Assembly (NCBI RefSeq): GCF_000379125.1
Contig: NZ_KB900627.1
Location: forward strand, 233,896 to 262,701
Origin: Methylosinus sp. LW4
GTDB taxonomy: Bacteria; Pseudomonadota; Alphaproteobacteria; Rhizobiales; Beijerinckiaceae
DNA: 28,806 nucleotides
Direction: 5' to 3'
Positions 19,154 to 27,210 of this stretch are shown in pieces (position 1 is the first letter of the stretch; every line of letters begins with the position of its first letter). A program made the translations under genes and the position numbers. Under the pieces are notes generated by a model. The model did no database searches and was not told the DNA's origin. It saw nothing but the letters and a program-made list of their open reading frames with translations.

Positions 19154-19861
19154 TCAGAGAAATCGGCGGAGCCCCTCCGGCGGCGGCGGAAGGCGAATAA
19201 GCAATCTTCGATGATAGCCCCTCCGGGGACAAAGCACGACCAGCAAAGTCGAGAATATCAGTTCGAAATACAGAGATACTGACTGGTTACAAACGAACCA
19301 ACGTTCGATCCGCCCCTTATAGGGCATGATGACCTCCTCGTCGAAGCGAATGGGATCGGCCACTTCGGAGAGGAGCTTTTCCTCGTCGCGAAACAGTACC
19401 GAGCCGACCCCCGAAAGACCCGGGCGGACCATCGACACATAGACCCGATCCTCCGGTCGATAAGAATTGTAAAATCTCGACGTTTGCGGCCGCGGTCCGA
19501 TAATGCTCAAGTCGCCCTTGAGAATATTGAGGAGTTGCGGCAATTCGTTGAGCTTGGTGCGACGTAGGAAACGACCGAGCGGGAGAACCCTGGGGTCGTC
19601 GGCCAATGTCAGTTCGCCTGCACCGATGCTCGGACTGTCCTTCAGCATCGTCGCAAATTTAAACAGTTCGAACTCTCGGCCTCTCTTTCCAATGCGTCGC
19701 TGCCGGAAAAAGACATCGCCCTCTCCCGTAAGCCGCAACGCCAGCATGATCAGCGCCAACAGCGGAGCGAGCAATAGCAGCGCCGAGCCGGAAAGCAGGA
19801 TGTCCGTCGCTCGGATGAGAACGCGAGTTTGAATTGAGATCTGCGAAACTTTGTGCGTCAC
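19154..19861 (-). CDS. undecaprenyl-phosphate sugar phosphotransferase (monotopic PGT)
   Basis: A 235-residue bacterial sugar transferase of the PglC/WcaJ-catalytic-domain type. One hydrophobic N-terminal segment (about 21-45, ILLSGSALLLLAPLLALIML) anchors it in the inner membrane. It is followed by VFFRQRRIGKRGREFELFKF, LADDPRVLPLGRFLRRTKL, NELPQLLNILKGDLSIIGPR and VRPGLSGVGS. It would transfer a phospho-sugar from a UDP-sugar to undecaprenyl phosphate, starting the repeat unit. The length fits the short PglC-like class rather than the longer WbaP class. The GTG start overlaps the aldolase stop (GTGA), so its translation is probably coupled to the aldolase. Confidence 0.9.
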   Translation of the reverse strand: MTHKVSQISIQTRVLIRATDILLSGSALLLLAPLLALIMLALRLTGEGDVFFRQRRIGKRGREFELFKFATMLKDSPSIGAGELTLADDPRVLPLGRFLRRTKLNELPQLLNILKGDLSIIGPRPQTSRFYNSYRPEDRVYVSMVRPGLSGVGSVLFRDEEKLLSEVADPIRFDEEVIMPYKGRIERWFVCNQSVSLYFELIFSTLLVVLCPRRGYHRRLLIRLPPPPEGLRRFL

Positions 19862-20688
19862 GGACGCTCCGAAAGCGAGTCGAGCACCGTTCGAACGTCG
19901 CGCTGTACCTGCAATCGGTTGAATTCAAAGAACGCTGCATCTTGATCGGCGAGCCACGATTCCGTTGCGCGTATCGCACGCACACCGTCGGCGAAATGTA
20001 CCGCGAACTCTGCGTTCTGATCGCCTATAGGCGATGAACAAAAGCTACGCGCGAGGATTACGCCAACGGATCCCAACCGATAGTGTTCAGCGAGAATATG
20101 CTCGGCAGGCGGAATGAGCTCGCCGATGCGCGCCATCCCGCCAATTCCGAAGGCCACTCCTGTCGCCTGGATCTCGCGCGCCAATGCATCCATGGAGCCG
20201 TCGGCGAGAAATTCGAACATGAATCGTGTCTTGCGCTCGATGTGCAAATCGTTGAGCCCGACATGGACGTAGTCGACACCCGGCGCCTGCAGAATTTTGT
20301 CTACGTCCCGGACAGCGTCCACCGTTTCGAGCAACAACCAAGCCTCGACGCGACCGCCGACGAGTCCGACGAAACGACAGACCTCATCTTTCGTCTTGAA
20401 AAACGGCAGCATCACCGCGTCCGCCCCGGCGGCGATCGCGCTGTCGACTTCACCTTCGCTCCACTCGCCGAGCGGGTTGACGCGGACGAGCAACCTCGAT
20501 CTCGTCAGCACCTGTCGAATCCCCTCGATGTCTTCGATTGTGTGCGCCGAAATGACGGTATTCCGACCGATCTGACGGAGATTCTTGCCGCGATATTCGA
20601 GGTCGACGAAAATCCAATCCACGCCCGCCGCTTCTGCGATCAGGGCGACACGGGGGTCTTTGGTGATATAGAGCAATCGGATCGACAT
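19858..20688 (-). CDS. HpcH/HpaI-family aldolase-like enzyme
   Basis: A 276-residue TIM-barrel protein of the HpcH/HpaI aldolase/citrate-lyase family. Metal ligands are present: E121 in LLETVDAV and D147 in GLNDLH; the substrate-binding Arg is probably R69 in LLVRVNP, and GADAVMLPFFK supplies the usual loop. The catalytic-base histidine of HpaI (DGEH) is a tyrosine here (VDLEY, Y32). I believe this variant recurs in polysaccharide-locus members of the family, so the reaction may differ from pyruvate aldol chemistry. The gene starts at ATG 20688 with no good ribosome site: an IS630 remnant ends about 4 bp upstream of the start codon. It overlaps the sugar-phosphate transferase by 4 bp. Confidence 0.8.
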   Translation of the reverse strand: MSIRLLYITKDPRVALIAEAAGVDWIFVDLEYRGKNLRQIGRNTVISAHTIEDIEGIRQVLTRSRLLVRVNPLGEWSEGEVDSAIAAGADAVMLPFFKTKDEVCRFVGLVGGRVEAWLLLETVDAVRDVDKILQAPGVDYVHVGLNDLHIERKTRFMFEFLADGSMDALAREIQATGVAFGIGGMARIGELIPPAEHILAEHYRLGSVGVILARSFCSSPIGDQNAEFAVHFADGVRAIRATESWLADQDAAFFEFNRLQVQRDVRTVLDSLSERP

Positions 20689-20692
20689 GTAA

Positions 20693-20891
20693 TACGTTTT
20701 TCGGGCTGATTGACTCGGGCGAGAGGATTCCCGGGACGAATCGAAAGCAATTAGGCTGTGTCGCTATGAATCGCTGGAGGCGGGTCATGGCGACGATAGC
20801 TGCGCATTTGAGCGTCGATGTGTTGCGTGAACGGTAACAACGCAGAGCTGGCCAAAAATCGCCAAGCCGAAGTAATCAGCCGGTAACCGTA
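20693..20891 (+). mobile_element. internally deleted IS630 derivative (MITE-like, 199 bp)
   Basis: Both ends match the IS630 element at 10064-11213. The left 145 bp (20693 to about 20837) match its first bases through GCGTGAACGGTA. A few bases match the internal ACAACGCAGA near 10340. The last ~40 bp (CGCCAAGCCGAAGTAATCAG and onward) match its right end. Ends are TACG... and ...CGTA with TA at each side. About 950 bp of transposase are absent. Terminal bases have drifted (for example cgtttttcgggctgatt for cggtttccggctgatt). It lacks any coding capacity but could be mobilised in trans. Confidence 0.85.
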
Positions 20892-20923
20892 CAAGAACCA
20901 CCGCGCGAGATGTCGCGATCGAG

Positions 20924-20962
20924 CGTCGTCTCCTCGGCCTCGAGAGGCCAAGGGCGACGACG
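20924..20962 (-). terminator. strong hairpin after the PLP decarboxylase-like gene
   Basis: Nested complementary arms: CGTCGTC (20924-20930) with GACGACG (20956-20962), a short TCCT/AGGG step, and GGCCTC (20936-20941) with GAGGCC (20944-20949) around a 2-base loop. It begins 21 bp after the gene's stop codon. There is no T-run on the minus strand after it, so it is not a textbook intrinsic terminator; it could stabilise the 3' end of the message or slow RNA polymerase. Confidence 0.35.
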
Positions 20963-20982
20963 CTAATGGAACACCACAGCCT

Positions 20983-22227
20983 TCATGCGAAGGCATATGA
21001 CTGAAATACGTCTTCGTACGTTTCTCGTCGCTTTATGATCCGGTATGAAACTCCGTCTGGATCAGGCTCCAGGATCGCGACATTCGGCAGAATAAACGGC
21101 GGCTTCATCACAACGGAGTAGGAGCCGACGTCCTCGAACACCACATAATCGCCCACAGACAGCCGTCCGGTGTAGCCTTTGTAGAGATAGTCACCTTCGA
21201 TACATGTATAGCCCGCAAAATTCGCTCTCTCCACCAAGTGCTCGCCCTCGGTGGCGGAGAATACCGTGATCGGCACGTTCTTACGATTCGGCGTCGGATT
21301 AATGTTGTACAAGCTTCCGCTGAGCGTCACGATGGATTGGCCGCGAACGTCCTTTATACTATTGACAGCGCAAACGAACCTCATAGCATCCGCGACCAGA
21401 GCGGTGCCAGGCTCGACCATCAGAACCGGAGAAGGGTTTTTGCCCAGACCGCGTAAGAACTCTGCGAAGGGCTTCGCCGCTGCGACGGCGTAGTCGTCGA
21501 ACTCCGGAATGGGGACCGGAAACTGCGCCATCATCTCCGGCGGCATTCGCCCATACATTCCGCCGCCGAGGCTGACGAATTCGAAGCTCGCCACGCGGTT
21601 ACGAAAGAGTCGATCGATGACGCCGATCATGCCTTTCGTTCGGTTCTCCCAGCACGCCAGGCTGCGGGTCGCGAAATGACACTGAAGACCCGTCAACGCG
21701 AGCGACGGATTGGCGTCGATGAGCGAAATCGCGTCCGTGAACGCCGCTCCATGCACATCGAAACCCAAACGTGAAAGGACACCATCCTGGACGTCGAAGT
21801 TGCAGCGCAGACCGAGCTTGAATGGCGCCCCACGGATTCCATCCGTCATTCGACGGATCGCACATAACTCGTCCCAGGAATCAACATTGACGATTCCGCC
21901 GCCTTCGAGCAATGATTTCACATAGGCCAGCTCTTTGTAGGGGCCGTTGAAGAATATTTTCTCATCGGGAACGCCGATCTGTCGAGCTAAAGTCAGCTCC
22001 ATGCTGGAGACGACCTCGGCGAAGCCGCCCAACTGATCGATGATCTGGCAAAACCTCGGCACATAGTTGGTCTTGTAGGAGTAGGCGACCCTCGTGCTAG
22101 GATAGTAGCTGCGAAAGGCCGCGCTGAGAGCTTCGAAATTTTGGCGGAAGCGCGAAGAATCCAGAAGATAGAAAGTCGACCCATGCTCTGCCGCTATGCG
22201 ATCCAAAAGCTCATAGGACAATTTCAT
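20983..22227 (-). CDS. fold-type III PLP enzyme (diaminopimelate/ornithine decarboxylase-like)
   Basis: A 414-residue alanine-racemase-fold PLP enzyme with the decarboxylase C-terminal domain. The Schiff-base lysine is K52 in VAYSYKTNY, LQCHFAT matches the cofactor-stacking His segment, the phosphate loop is SLGGGMYG (about 219-226) and VEPGTALVADA follows. A cysteine equivalent to the decarboxylase catalytic Cys is in TCIEGDYLYKG (C342), followed by VFEDVGSYS. It probably decarboxylates an amino acid; the specificity residues differ from LysA (for example PPFI after SYSVVMK), so the substrate is open. Its start overlaps the stop of the aminotransferase by 4 bp (ATGA), implying consecutive steps. 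The AT-rich IS630 scar lies downstream. Confidence 0.8.
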   Translation of the reverse strand: MKLSYELLDRIAAEHGSTFYLLDSSRFRQNFEALSAAFRSYYPSTRVAYSYKTNYVPRFCQIIDQLGGFAEVVSSMELTLARQIGVPDEKIFFNGPYKELAYVKSLLEGGGIVNVDSWDELCAIRRMTDGIRGAPFKLGLRCNFDVQDGVLSRLGFDVHGAAFTDAISLIDANPSLALTGLQCHFATRSLACWENRTKGMIGVIDRLFRNRVASFEFVSLGGGMYGRMPPEMMAQFPVPIPEFDDYAVAAAKPFAEFLRGLGKNPSPVLMVEPGTALVADAMRFVCAVNSIKDVRGQSIVTLSGSLYNINPTPNRKNVPITVFSATEGEHLVERANFAGYTCIEGDYLYKGYTGRLSVGDYVVFEDVGSYSVVMKPPFILPNVAILEPDPDGVSYRIIKRRETYEDVFQSYAFA

Positions 22228-23186
22228 CGGCCGCGCGCCTCCAGCTCGTTTTGACTGCGGGAACCGGCTTTCGTGCGGTTCACTGCCGTTCGCCAGTCCG
22301 GGTAGCGCCCGTCCGCGCCCGAAGCCACCGCGAGATAGCGGCGCAGCATATCGACCGTGAGAGGCCCCGGCTCGCCTCGACCCACTTCGAAGCGGTCGAC
22401 AGATACGATCGGGGAAATTTCGGCGGCGCTTCCACAGAGAAAGATCTCATCGGCGAGATAGAGCTCCGTGCGATCGATCGTTCGTTCTCGCACCCCGATT
22501 CCGATATCGCGAGCCATGCGGATTACCGTGTCACGTGTGATGCTGTCGAGAACGGAGGAGGTAGTCGGCGGAGTGATCAGCTCGCCTGACCGGACCATGA
22601 AGAGACAGGCGCCGGCGCCTTCGGCAACCTTGCGATCCGCTCCGAGAAAAATCGGAAGATCGTAGCCGTCCCGACGCGCCTGCAGATGAGCGAAGCGCCC
22701 ATTTATATAGTTTGCGCCGACCTTTGCGCGGGGGGGAAGCACATTGTCGTTGATCCGTTCCCAGGACGACACGCATGCTGCGAATTTCGGGATTTTGCGC
22801 AGGTCGGTGCGCGCCCTGGGCATTGGAGCGATAAACATCGAAATCGGCTCGCAAGAGCTCCAAGAGCCTTCGCCATCGCCAAATAGCGTAAGTCGTACCG
22901 CTGTGTCGCAGAGAAAGTCATTCGCCTCGATCGCATGTCTGAAGCTGCGTTCGATTTCCGCCACGGAGTAAGGCGATTTGAAACTCACTATGCGTGAAGA
23001 CTGCAACAGGCGATGCAAGTGATCCCGCAGCCTGAAGGCGTAGAGCACGCCATCTTCTGCGTTCCAATAGCAACGGATGCCTTCGAAAACGTTCAATCCG
23101 AACTGCGCCGCGGGAGACAGAACATTCACGAACGCCTGGCTCTGCCGAACGATCTCTCCGCGCAGCCAGATGAAGTTGTCCGCCAT
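22224..23186 (-). CDS. class IV aminotransferase (branched-chain aminotransferase-like)
   Basis: A 320-residue fold-type IV PLP aminotransferase close to IlvE in length and motifs: FGLNVFEGIRCY near the N-terminus, the PLP lysine K155 in RAKVGANYINGR, VAEGAGACLFMV with E189, SITRDTVIRMA and ADEIFLCGSAAEISPI. It would transfer an amino group from glutamate or a branched-chain amino acid to a 2-oxo acid. I chose ATG 23186 (MADNFIWLRG) because AGAGGA lies five bases upstream and family proteins begin there; the open frame extends to 23297, but that stretch has no family match. Location among glycan genes argues against a housekeeping role, and coupling to the PLP decarboxylase suggests a two-step amino-acid route. 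Confidence 0.85.
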   Translation of the reverse strand: MADNFIWLRGEIVRQSQAFVNVLSPAAQFGLNVFEGIRCYWNAEDGVLYAFRLRDHLHRLLQSSRIVSFKSPYSVAEIERSFRHAIEANDFLCDTAVRLTLFGDGEGSWSSCEPISMFIAPMPRARTDLRKIPKFAACVSSWERINDNVLPPRAKVGANYINGRFAHLQARRDGYDLPIFLGADRKVAEGAGACLFMVRSGELITPPTTSSVLDSITRDTVIRMARDIGIGVRERTIDRTELYLADEIFLCGSAAEISPIVSVDRFEVGRGEPGPLTVDMLRRYLAVASGADGRYPDWRTAVNRTKAGSRSQNELEARGR

Positions 23187-23272
23187 CACATTCCTCTGCA
23201 ATTTTGTGGGCGCGCCGCCCCAGATCGCCTCTGCCCTCCAGAGGACGCCGCGACATCCGCCACACACATCGG

Positions 23273-24076
23273 TCAGCCCTTCGTGAGCGTCAACCAAGTG
23301 TGCGTCGTCCTCAAATCCTCAGGGGAGAAGCGCGCAAATTGCTCGGCGATTTGAAAGGGCGGCGGCGTTGTGAAACTCGTCTGCCTTTCGATCACAAATC
23401 CATAACGAGCGAATATTTCGACGTATTGACTGCTGAGGAGACGATTTTGGTGGAGCAGTGGCGGGTTGAAACGCCTCCATCTGCGTTCGTCGTATCTCAG
23501 ATAGTTGAGGTCATGTAATGATGCGTCGGAATCGGACCAGTGATCCTTATGTGCGATATGATGGGTCGAAACCCCACCATGGCGCAAAACTCTGTGCAAC
23601 TCCGACGCCAATCGTTCGACTTGCCCCGAGGGCACGTGCTCGAGCACGGACGTCGATGTAATCAAATCGAAGGAGTTGTCCTGAAAGGGAAGGTCCGGTG
23701 GATCGTAAACAATGTATTCGACGCCAAGCTCGGACAAGGAGCCTGCGTCGACACGAAGCAATATATCATTTTGCAGTCGCTCGGAGGCGAGCGGCTTGAT
23801 GTCCGCGGCCGTCACTGCTCTCCCTCTGGCCGCCATCAGAATTGGGATGGCCAAGTCCGATCCAGACCCTAGGTCCAATACTGCAACGGGAGGGCGTCCG
23901 ACGATCCTTATGTATGATGAGAGGTGCTTTTGCGCGATCGCTCTGCGCGCTGCAAGCTGGGTGTCCGAGATCGGAAGAGACTTGGTGACATAGAGTTGCA
24001 TGTAGCGATTTAGCTCGACCGAGCCAGGCGTCATGGACAAGGCCCACTGAACAGCGCTCTTGAGCTTGAAATTCAT
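23273..24076 (-). CDS. class I SAM-dependent methyltransferase
   Basis: A 267-residue methyltransferase. Motif I is AVLDLGSGSDLAIPIL, the acidic end of strand 2 is VTAADIKPLA, and FDLITSTSVLEHVPSGQVER is the motif IV-V region of Methyltransf_11 proteins; a HHIAHKDHW segment follows, as in some sugar-cluster methyltransferases. Substrate unknown, likely a glycan or its substituent. It starts at ATG 24076 with AGGT eight bases upstream, 15 bp after the preceding methyltransferase gene stops. An 86-bp gap separates it from the aminotransferase. Confidence 0.8.
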   Translation of the reverse strand: MNFKLKSAVQWALSMTPGSVELNRYMQLYVTKSLPISDTQLAARRAIAQKHLSSYIRIVGRPPVAVLDLGSGSDLAIPILMAARGRAVTAADIKPLASERLQNDILLRVDAGSLSELGVEYIVYDPPDLPFQDNSFDLITSTSVLEHVPSGQVERLASELHRVLRHGGVSTHHIAHKDHWSDSDASLHDLNYLRYDERRWRRFNPPLLHQNRLLSSQYVEIFARYGFVIERQTSFTTPPPFQIAEQFARFSPEDLRTTHTWLTLTKG

Positions 24077-24091
24077 GAGGCGACCTATCGA

Positions 24092-24751
24092 TCATAAACC
24101 GGAACGAGCAGATGCGTTTTTAGACTTCCACACTCGCAATAGGTTTCCACGATATGGGCACATCTCATCTATGAACAAATCGAACATAGCGCTACTGCTT
24201 ATCGCCTCCATGTTAGAAGCTCCGTAACACAAAAGCCAAACCGGCCTCTCTTCATGCTCCCGCGATTTCATCGTATTAAATATATTTTCCAAGACGGAAG
24301 CATATATGTCTAGATCAAACGGATTGAATAAAAAGAAGAAATTGAAATTTTCATACCTGTCAAATTCCACCGCATCCTGATGTATAATTTCTACACGATG
24401 CTCCAGATTCAGAGTTGTTACATTTTTCCGCGCAATATCGACGAGCCACGACTCGACTTCGACGCCTGCGATCTTCTTGAACGGGAAATCCGCCGCATAA
24501 CACACAACGCCGCCTTTCCCGCATCCAATATCCAAGAATTCATCCTCGGGCGAGATCGGAATCCGTCGTAGGATATTCGTCAGCGCATTTCGCGACGTCA
24601 ATGCGTAACCATGGTTCCCCGGCGCCATGATCCTCGTCGTTTTAGCACGCATCGAAAAGTCCAGACCTCGAGGCTTTTCGAGGAACGCCCATGTCAAAAA
24701 ATACTCCAAGTAACGGAGAAATCGTTTGGACAAACGAATTGCTCTTCGCAT
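24092..24751 (-). CDS. class I methyltransferase (small, AT-rich gene)
   Basis: A 219-residue protein with a clear SAM-binding core: DEFLDIGCGKGGVVCYAADF, then IAGVEVESWLVDIARKN, VEIIHQDAVEFDRYENFNFF and an FNPFD tetrapeptide in the position where N-methyltransferases often carry (D/N)PP(F/Y). The N-terminus is basic with a short hydrophobic stretch (YLEYFLTWAF), which could associate with the membrane. It may methylate an amino or carboxyl group on a sugar substituent; that is a guess. The gene starts at ATG 24751 and is lower in GC than its neighbours. It lies between a GT2 gene and another methyltransferase. Confidence 0.7.
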   Translation of the reverse strand: MRRAIRLSKRFLRYLEYFLTWAFLEKPRGLDFSMRAKTTRIMAPGNHGYALTSRNALTNILRRIPISPEDEFLDIGCGKGGVVCYAADFPFKKIAGVEVESWLVDIARKNVTTLNLEHRVEIIHQDAVEFDRYENFNFFFLFNPFDLDIYASVLENIFNTMKSREHEERPVWLLCYGASNMEAISSSAMFDLFIDEMCPYRGNLLRVWKSKNASARSGL

Positions 24752-24858
24752 CCGTCTGGCTCCTTTGGACCAATGCCACGCCGGTATTCTCGTTCATCGC
24801 GATCGCCACTCGTGCGATGAAATATTATTCGTGTGGATCAGCGAACTCTATTGTATTT

Positions 24859-25632
24859 TCAACCTGAAGATCGATTCCGCAGGCCGCAGAGGAAAGGTCT
24901 CAAATAGTGGTTGGCGACGCCAGCAAGTACATAGCTGGACAGAACCCTGCACCGCGGAACGAAGGATACCTCGTTGAGGGAAAGCACTTTGTTCAAATAG
25001 TTCAATTGAACCCACTTGTTTTTTGTGGATCCCCCGGTCGAATAGACAACCAACGGAGTGCTTATCGAAAGGAAGCGGAAATCAGGAGACTTGGTCAGTC
25101 GATGCCAAAAATCGATATCTTGAGCAAATCGGATATTCCTGAAGCGGTGCGAACCGAGAAGCTCGCGGGTGATCAGAATCGTCGACGTCCCCAAGCCTCG
25201 CTTTAGAAATACGTCGTGTTGACCGTCGGAGAGCGACGCTGGCGGCCGAATGACGACCCTCCCCTTGTCGAACGTGTAGCCGGTCGCGATAAAGGTGGCG
25301 CCGGCGCGCACGGCGGCGACCTGAACCGCTAGCTTTCCTGGAAGCCAAAAATCGTCCGCATCGAGAAAGGCGATGAGTTCTCCATCCGCCATATCGAGCC
25401 CGATGTTGCGCGCGCCGCCCGGCCCTTTGGACCCGACATTCGGGACGACAAGCACACGTCCACCGTCCTTCCGCCCGAGCTGCGCATAAATTTCGGCCTC
25501 TTGAAACGGTCCATCGTTACAGATTACGACCGACAGGTCGTCCACAGCGTTTGCATTCGCAAACACGGAATTGACTGCTCGAGCAATCAACGCGATTTCT
25601 TTATGAAACGGGACAACGACGGTCAATCGCAC
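24859..25632 (-). CDS. family 2 glycosyltransferase (GT-A fold)
   Basis: A 257-residue inverting glycosyltransferase of family GT2. Motifs: LTVVVPFHKE, VVICNDGP, GPGGARNIGLDMADGELIAF followed by the metal-binding LDADDFW (DxD-type), and AQDIDFW, which supplies the acidic catalytic base region. No transmembrane segment is evident. It would add one sugar to the lipid-linked repeat at the cytoplasmic membrane face. The start is GTG 25632 with GAGGA about eight bases upstream; it begins 10 bp after the flippase-like gene stops, so the two are co-transcribed. Confidence 0.9.
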   Translation of the reverse strand: MRLTVVVPFHKEIALIARAVNSVFANANAVDDLSVVICNDGPFQEAEIYAQLGRKDGGRVLVVPNVGSKGPGGARNIGLDMADGELIAFLDADDFWLPGKLAVQVAAVRAGATFIATGYTFDKGRVVIRPPASLSDGQHDVFLKRGLGTSTILITRELLGSHRFRNIRFAQDIDFWHRLTKSPDFRFLSISTPLVVYSTGGSTKNKWVQLNYLNKVLSLNEVSFVPRCRVLSSYVLAGVANHYLRPFLCGLRNRSSG

Positions 25633-25642
25633 AATTCGATCC

Positions 25643-26863
25643 TCACCAACGCGTCGCGCGAACCGTCAGGGCGCTCAGGAGCGCAAACCGCCCGACGAAC
25701 AAGGCTGACAAGACACCGAGGGCGGCAATATAATCCGCACCAATGACACGCAGGCCCGTTAGGATAGCGAGCACTGCAATGACGAATGCGGCCTCCCATA
25801 GGGTCAATTGCAAAATGTCGTGATTCCAGAAAATGATCTCCCTGATGACCATGCAAAAGGCCAGACTGAGCTGACAGATCAGAATGAATGGAATCAGCCC
25901 GTATTTGTCGATCGACCGTCCTGAGTATTGATCTAGAACTACAAAACAGAGCGTGACGCCGACGAAGGAGCTCACACCGACAATTGCATACATATTCCGG
26001 CTGAAAACAAGCTCTTGAATTTTAAATTTAGATTGAAGTATATCTCTGCGTCGTAGGCTATAAAAAAAGTACTCAACTGCATTTTGTACAATAGACAGAC
26101 ATGACACCAGCAACACGAACAACGCCATATCCGACTGATTATAGATCATCACCACGATCCGATCCATGTATGCAATCGGCGCAGTGACTGCGGACAATAT
26201 CCAGAAATTCGTCTGTTCGCGGCTCGCTCGCCAACCGTCGAGCAGCATCGACCATCGGCTGGGAAAATACAGCCACCGAAAGTGTCCTCCATATGGAATT
26301 AGATTGCCGAGCGCTAGCGCCGCCACGGCGCCGGTCGCCGCTCGCTCGTTTGAGGCCACGGCGCAGACGACCCCCACTCCGAGCACCTGAATGAGGGCTT
26401 TGAACAAAATCTTGCGCCCCCATTCCGCGCGCGCGCCAGAGAAAATCAGGAATCTTTGCGATTCATCGGCGAGACGTTCCGAGGCGAAATAGGCTACGAC
26501 GACGCACGCCAGAAGAAACTGGCCGTTCTGCCAACGCATATATAAACTTATCGGAATTGCAGCTAAGACTATCTGACATACGACTGCATTTACATAAGAA
26601 CGATAGCTTAGTTTTAGACCTGGCTGCTTTCGCTCGCCGAAGTATAGCTTATAGAAAACACGATGGCTATTGAATCCAGAAGCCGCCATGGCGAGATTGA
26701 CGACGACAAGCACCACGGCGATGAGCGATGCTGTCGAATTGCCGATCAGTTGATTGACGACCAGCAATATTGCCGGCTTAGAGCCTAGCGCCGCTGTGCG
26801 CCCCAGAACATAGCTCCCCTCCACCTCAAGCTTGGAGATGATCGCAGGAAAAGCAATGTTCAT
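25643..26863 (-). CDS. polytopic membrane protein, putative Wzx-type flippase
   Basis: A 406-residue protein with roughly 10-12 hydrophobic segments (for example SLIAVVLVVVNLAMAASGF, AVVCQIVLAAIPISLYM, ALFVLLVSCLSIVQNAVEYF, FVGVTLCFVVL, AAFVIAVLAILTGL). Size, topology and the position at the head of a glycan gene run fit the polysaccharide flippase (Wzx/MOP) group, which moves undecaprenyl-linked repeats across the inner membrane. There is no sharply diagnostic motif, so a related membrane transporter remains possible. It starts at ATG 26863. Upstream there is a gene remnant and an IS21 element, so the native promoter may have been displaced. Confidence 0.65.
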   Translation of the reverse strand: MNIAFPAIISKLEVEGSYVLGRTAALGSKPAILLVVNQLIGNSTASLIAVVLVVVNLAMAASGFNSHRVFYKLYFGERKQPGLKLSYRSYVNAVVCQIVLAAIPISLYMRWQNGQFLLACVVVAYFASERLADESQRFLIFSGARAEWGRKILFKALIQVLGVGVVCAVASNERAATGAVAALALGNLIPYGGHFRWLYFPSRWSMLLDGWRASREQTNFWILSAVTAPIAYMDRIVVMIYNQSDMALFVLLVSCLSIVQNAVEYFFYSLRRRDILQSKFKIQELVFSRNMYAIVGVSSFVGVTLCFVVLDQYSGRSIDKYGLIPFILICQLSLAFCMVIREIIFWNHDILQLTLWEAAFVIAVLAILTGLRVIGADYIAALGVLSALFVGRFALLSALTVRATRW

Positions 26864-27000
26864 GAATCAAAGGCCTCGCCGCCACGCCAAGATCGACCAT
26901 CACAAACGAACGCATCTCTCAGCGCAAGGGATTCCCGCCCGGTAATTCGCGTCAGATCGCGAGTCCGACTTCGCGACACGATCAAAGGTCCGAATGGCTT
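26864..27000. other. short non-coding interval
   Basis: I see no gene or strong structure between the flippase start and the truncated frame at 27001. The promoter of the minus-strand cluster would be expected here, but no clear -35/-10 pair is visible. Confidence 0.4.
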
Positions 27001-27210
27001 TCAAATTACCTTGGCGCGAAGTCGCTCGACATCCTCTGCATCGCGTCGGACATCCGGCGCCGCTTCTCTCGAACCATATCCCAAAGCCACCCATCCGATG
27101 GCGGTGACAACCATTGGATCGAAAATCAACAAAAAATCCACGGGCGAATCGAAAAAAATCGACGTGAATTCGAGCAGCACGGACTCGCCCACCCAGCTCA
27201 GCCGCCCTGC
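27001..27210 (-). pseudogene. 3' remnant of an unidentified gene, truncated by IS21
   Basis: The minus-strand frame ending at 27001 encodes about 70 residues before it meets the IS21 end at 27211. It reads LSWVGESVLLEFTSIFF, DSPVDFLLIFDP, VVTAIGWVALGYG, then a charged tail DVRRDAEDVERLRAKVI. The amphipathic/hydrophobic start and charged tail suggest the C-terminus of a membrane-associated protein, perhaps from the same glycan locus. The frame's apparent continuation beyond 27211 is antisense IS21. I cannot assign a family; an intergenic false frame is possible. Confidence 0.35.

Noticed and set aside
20083..20709. 208-codon plus-strand frame opposite the aldolase
   Set aside because: Complement of a conserved TIM-barrel gene; no domain of its own.
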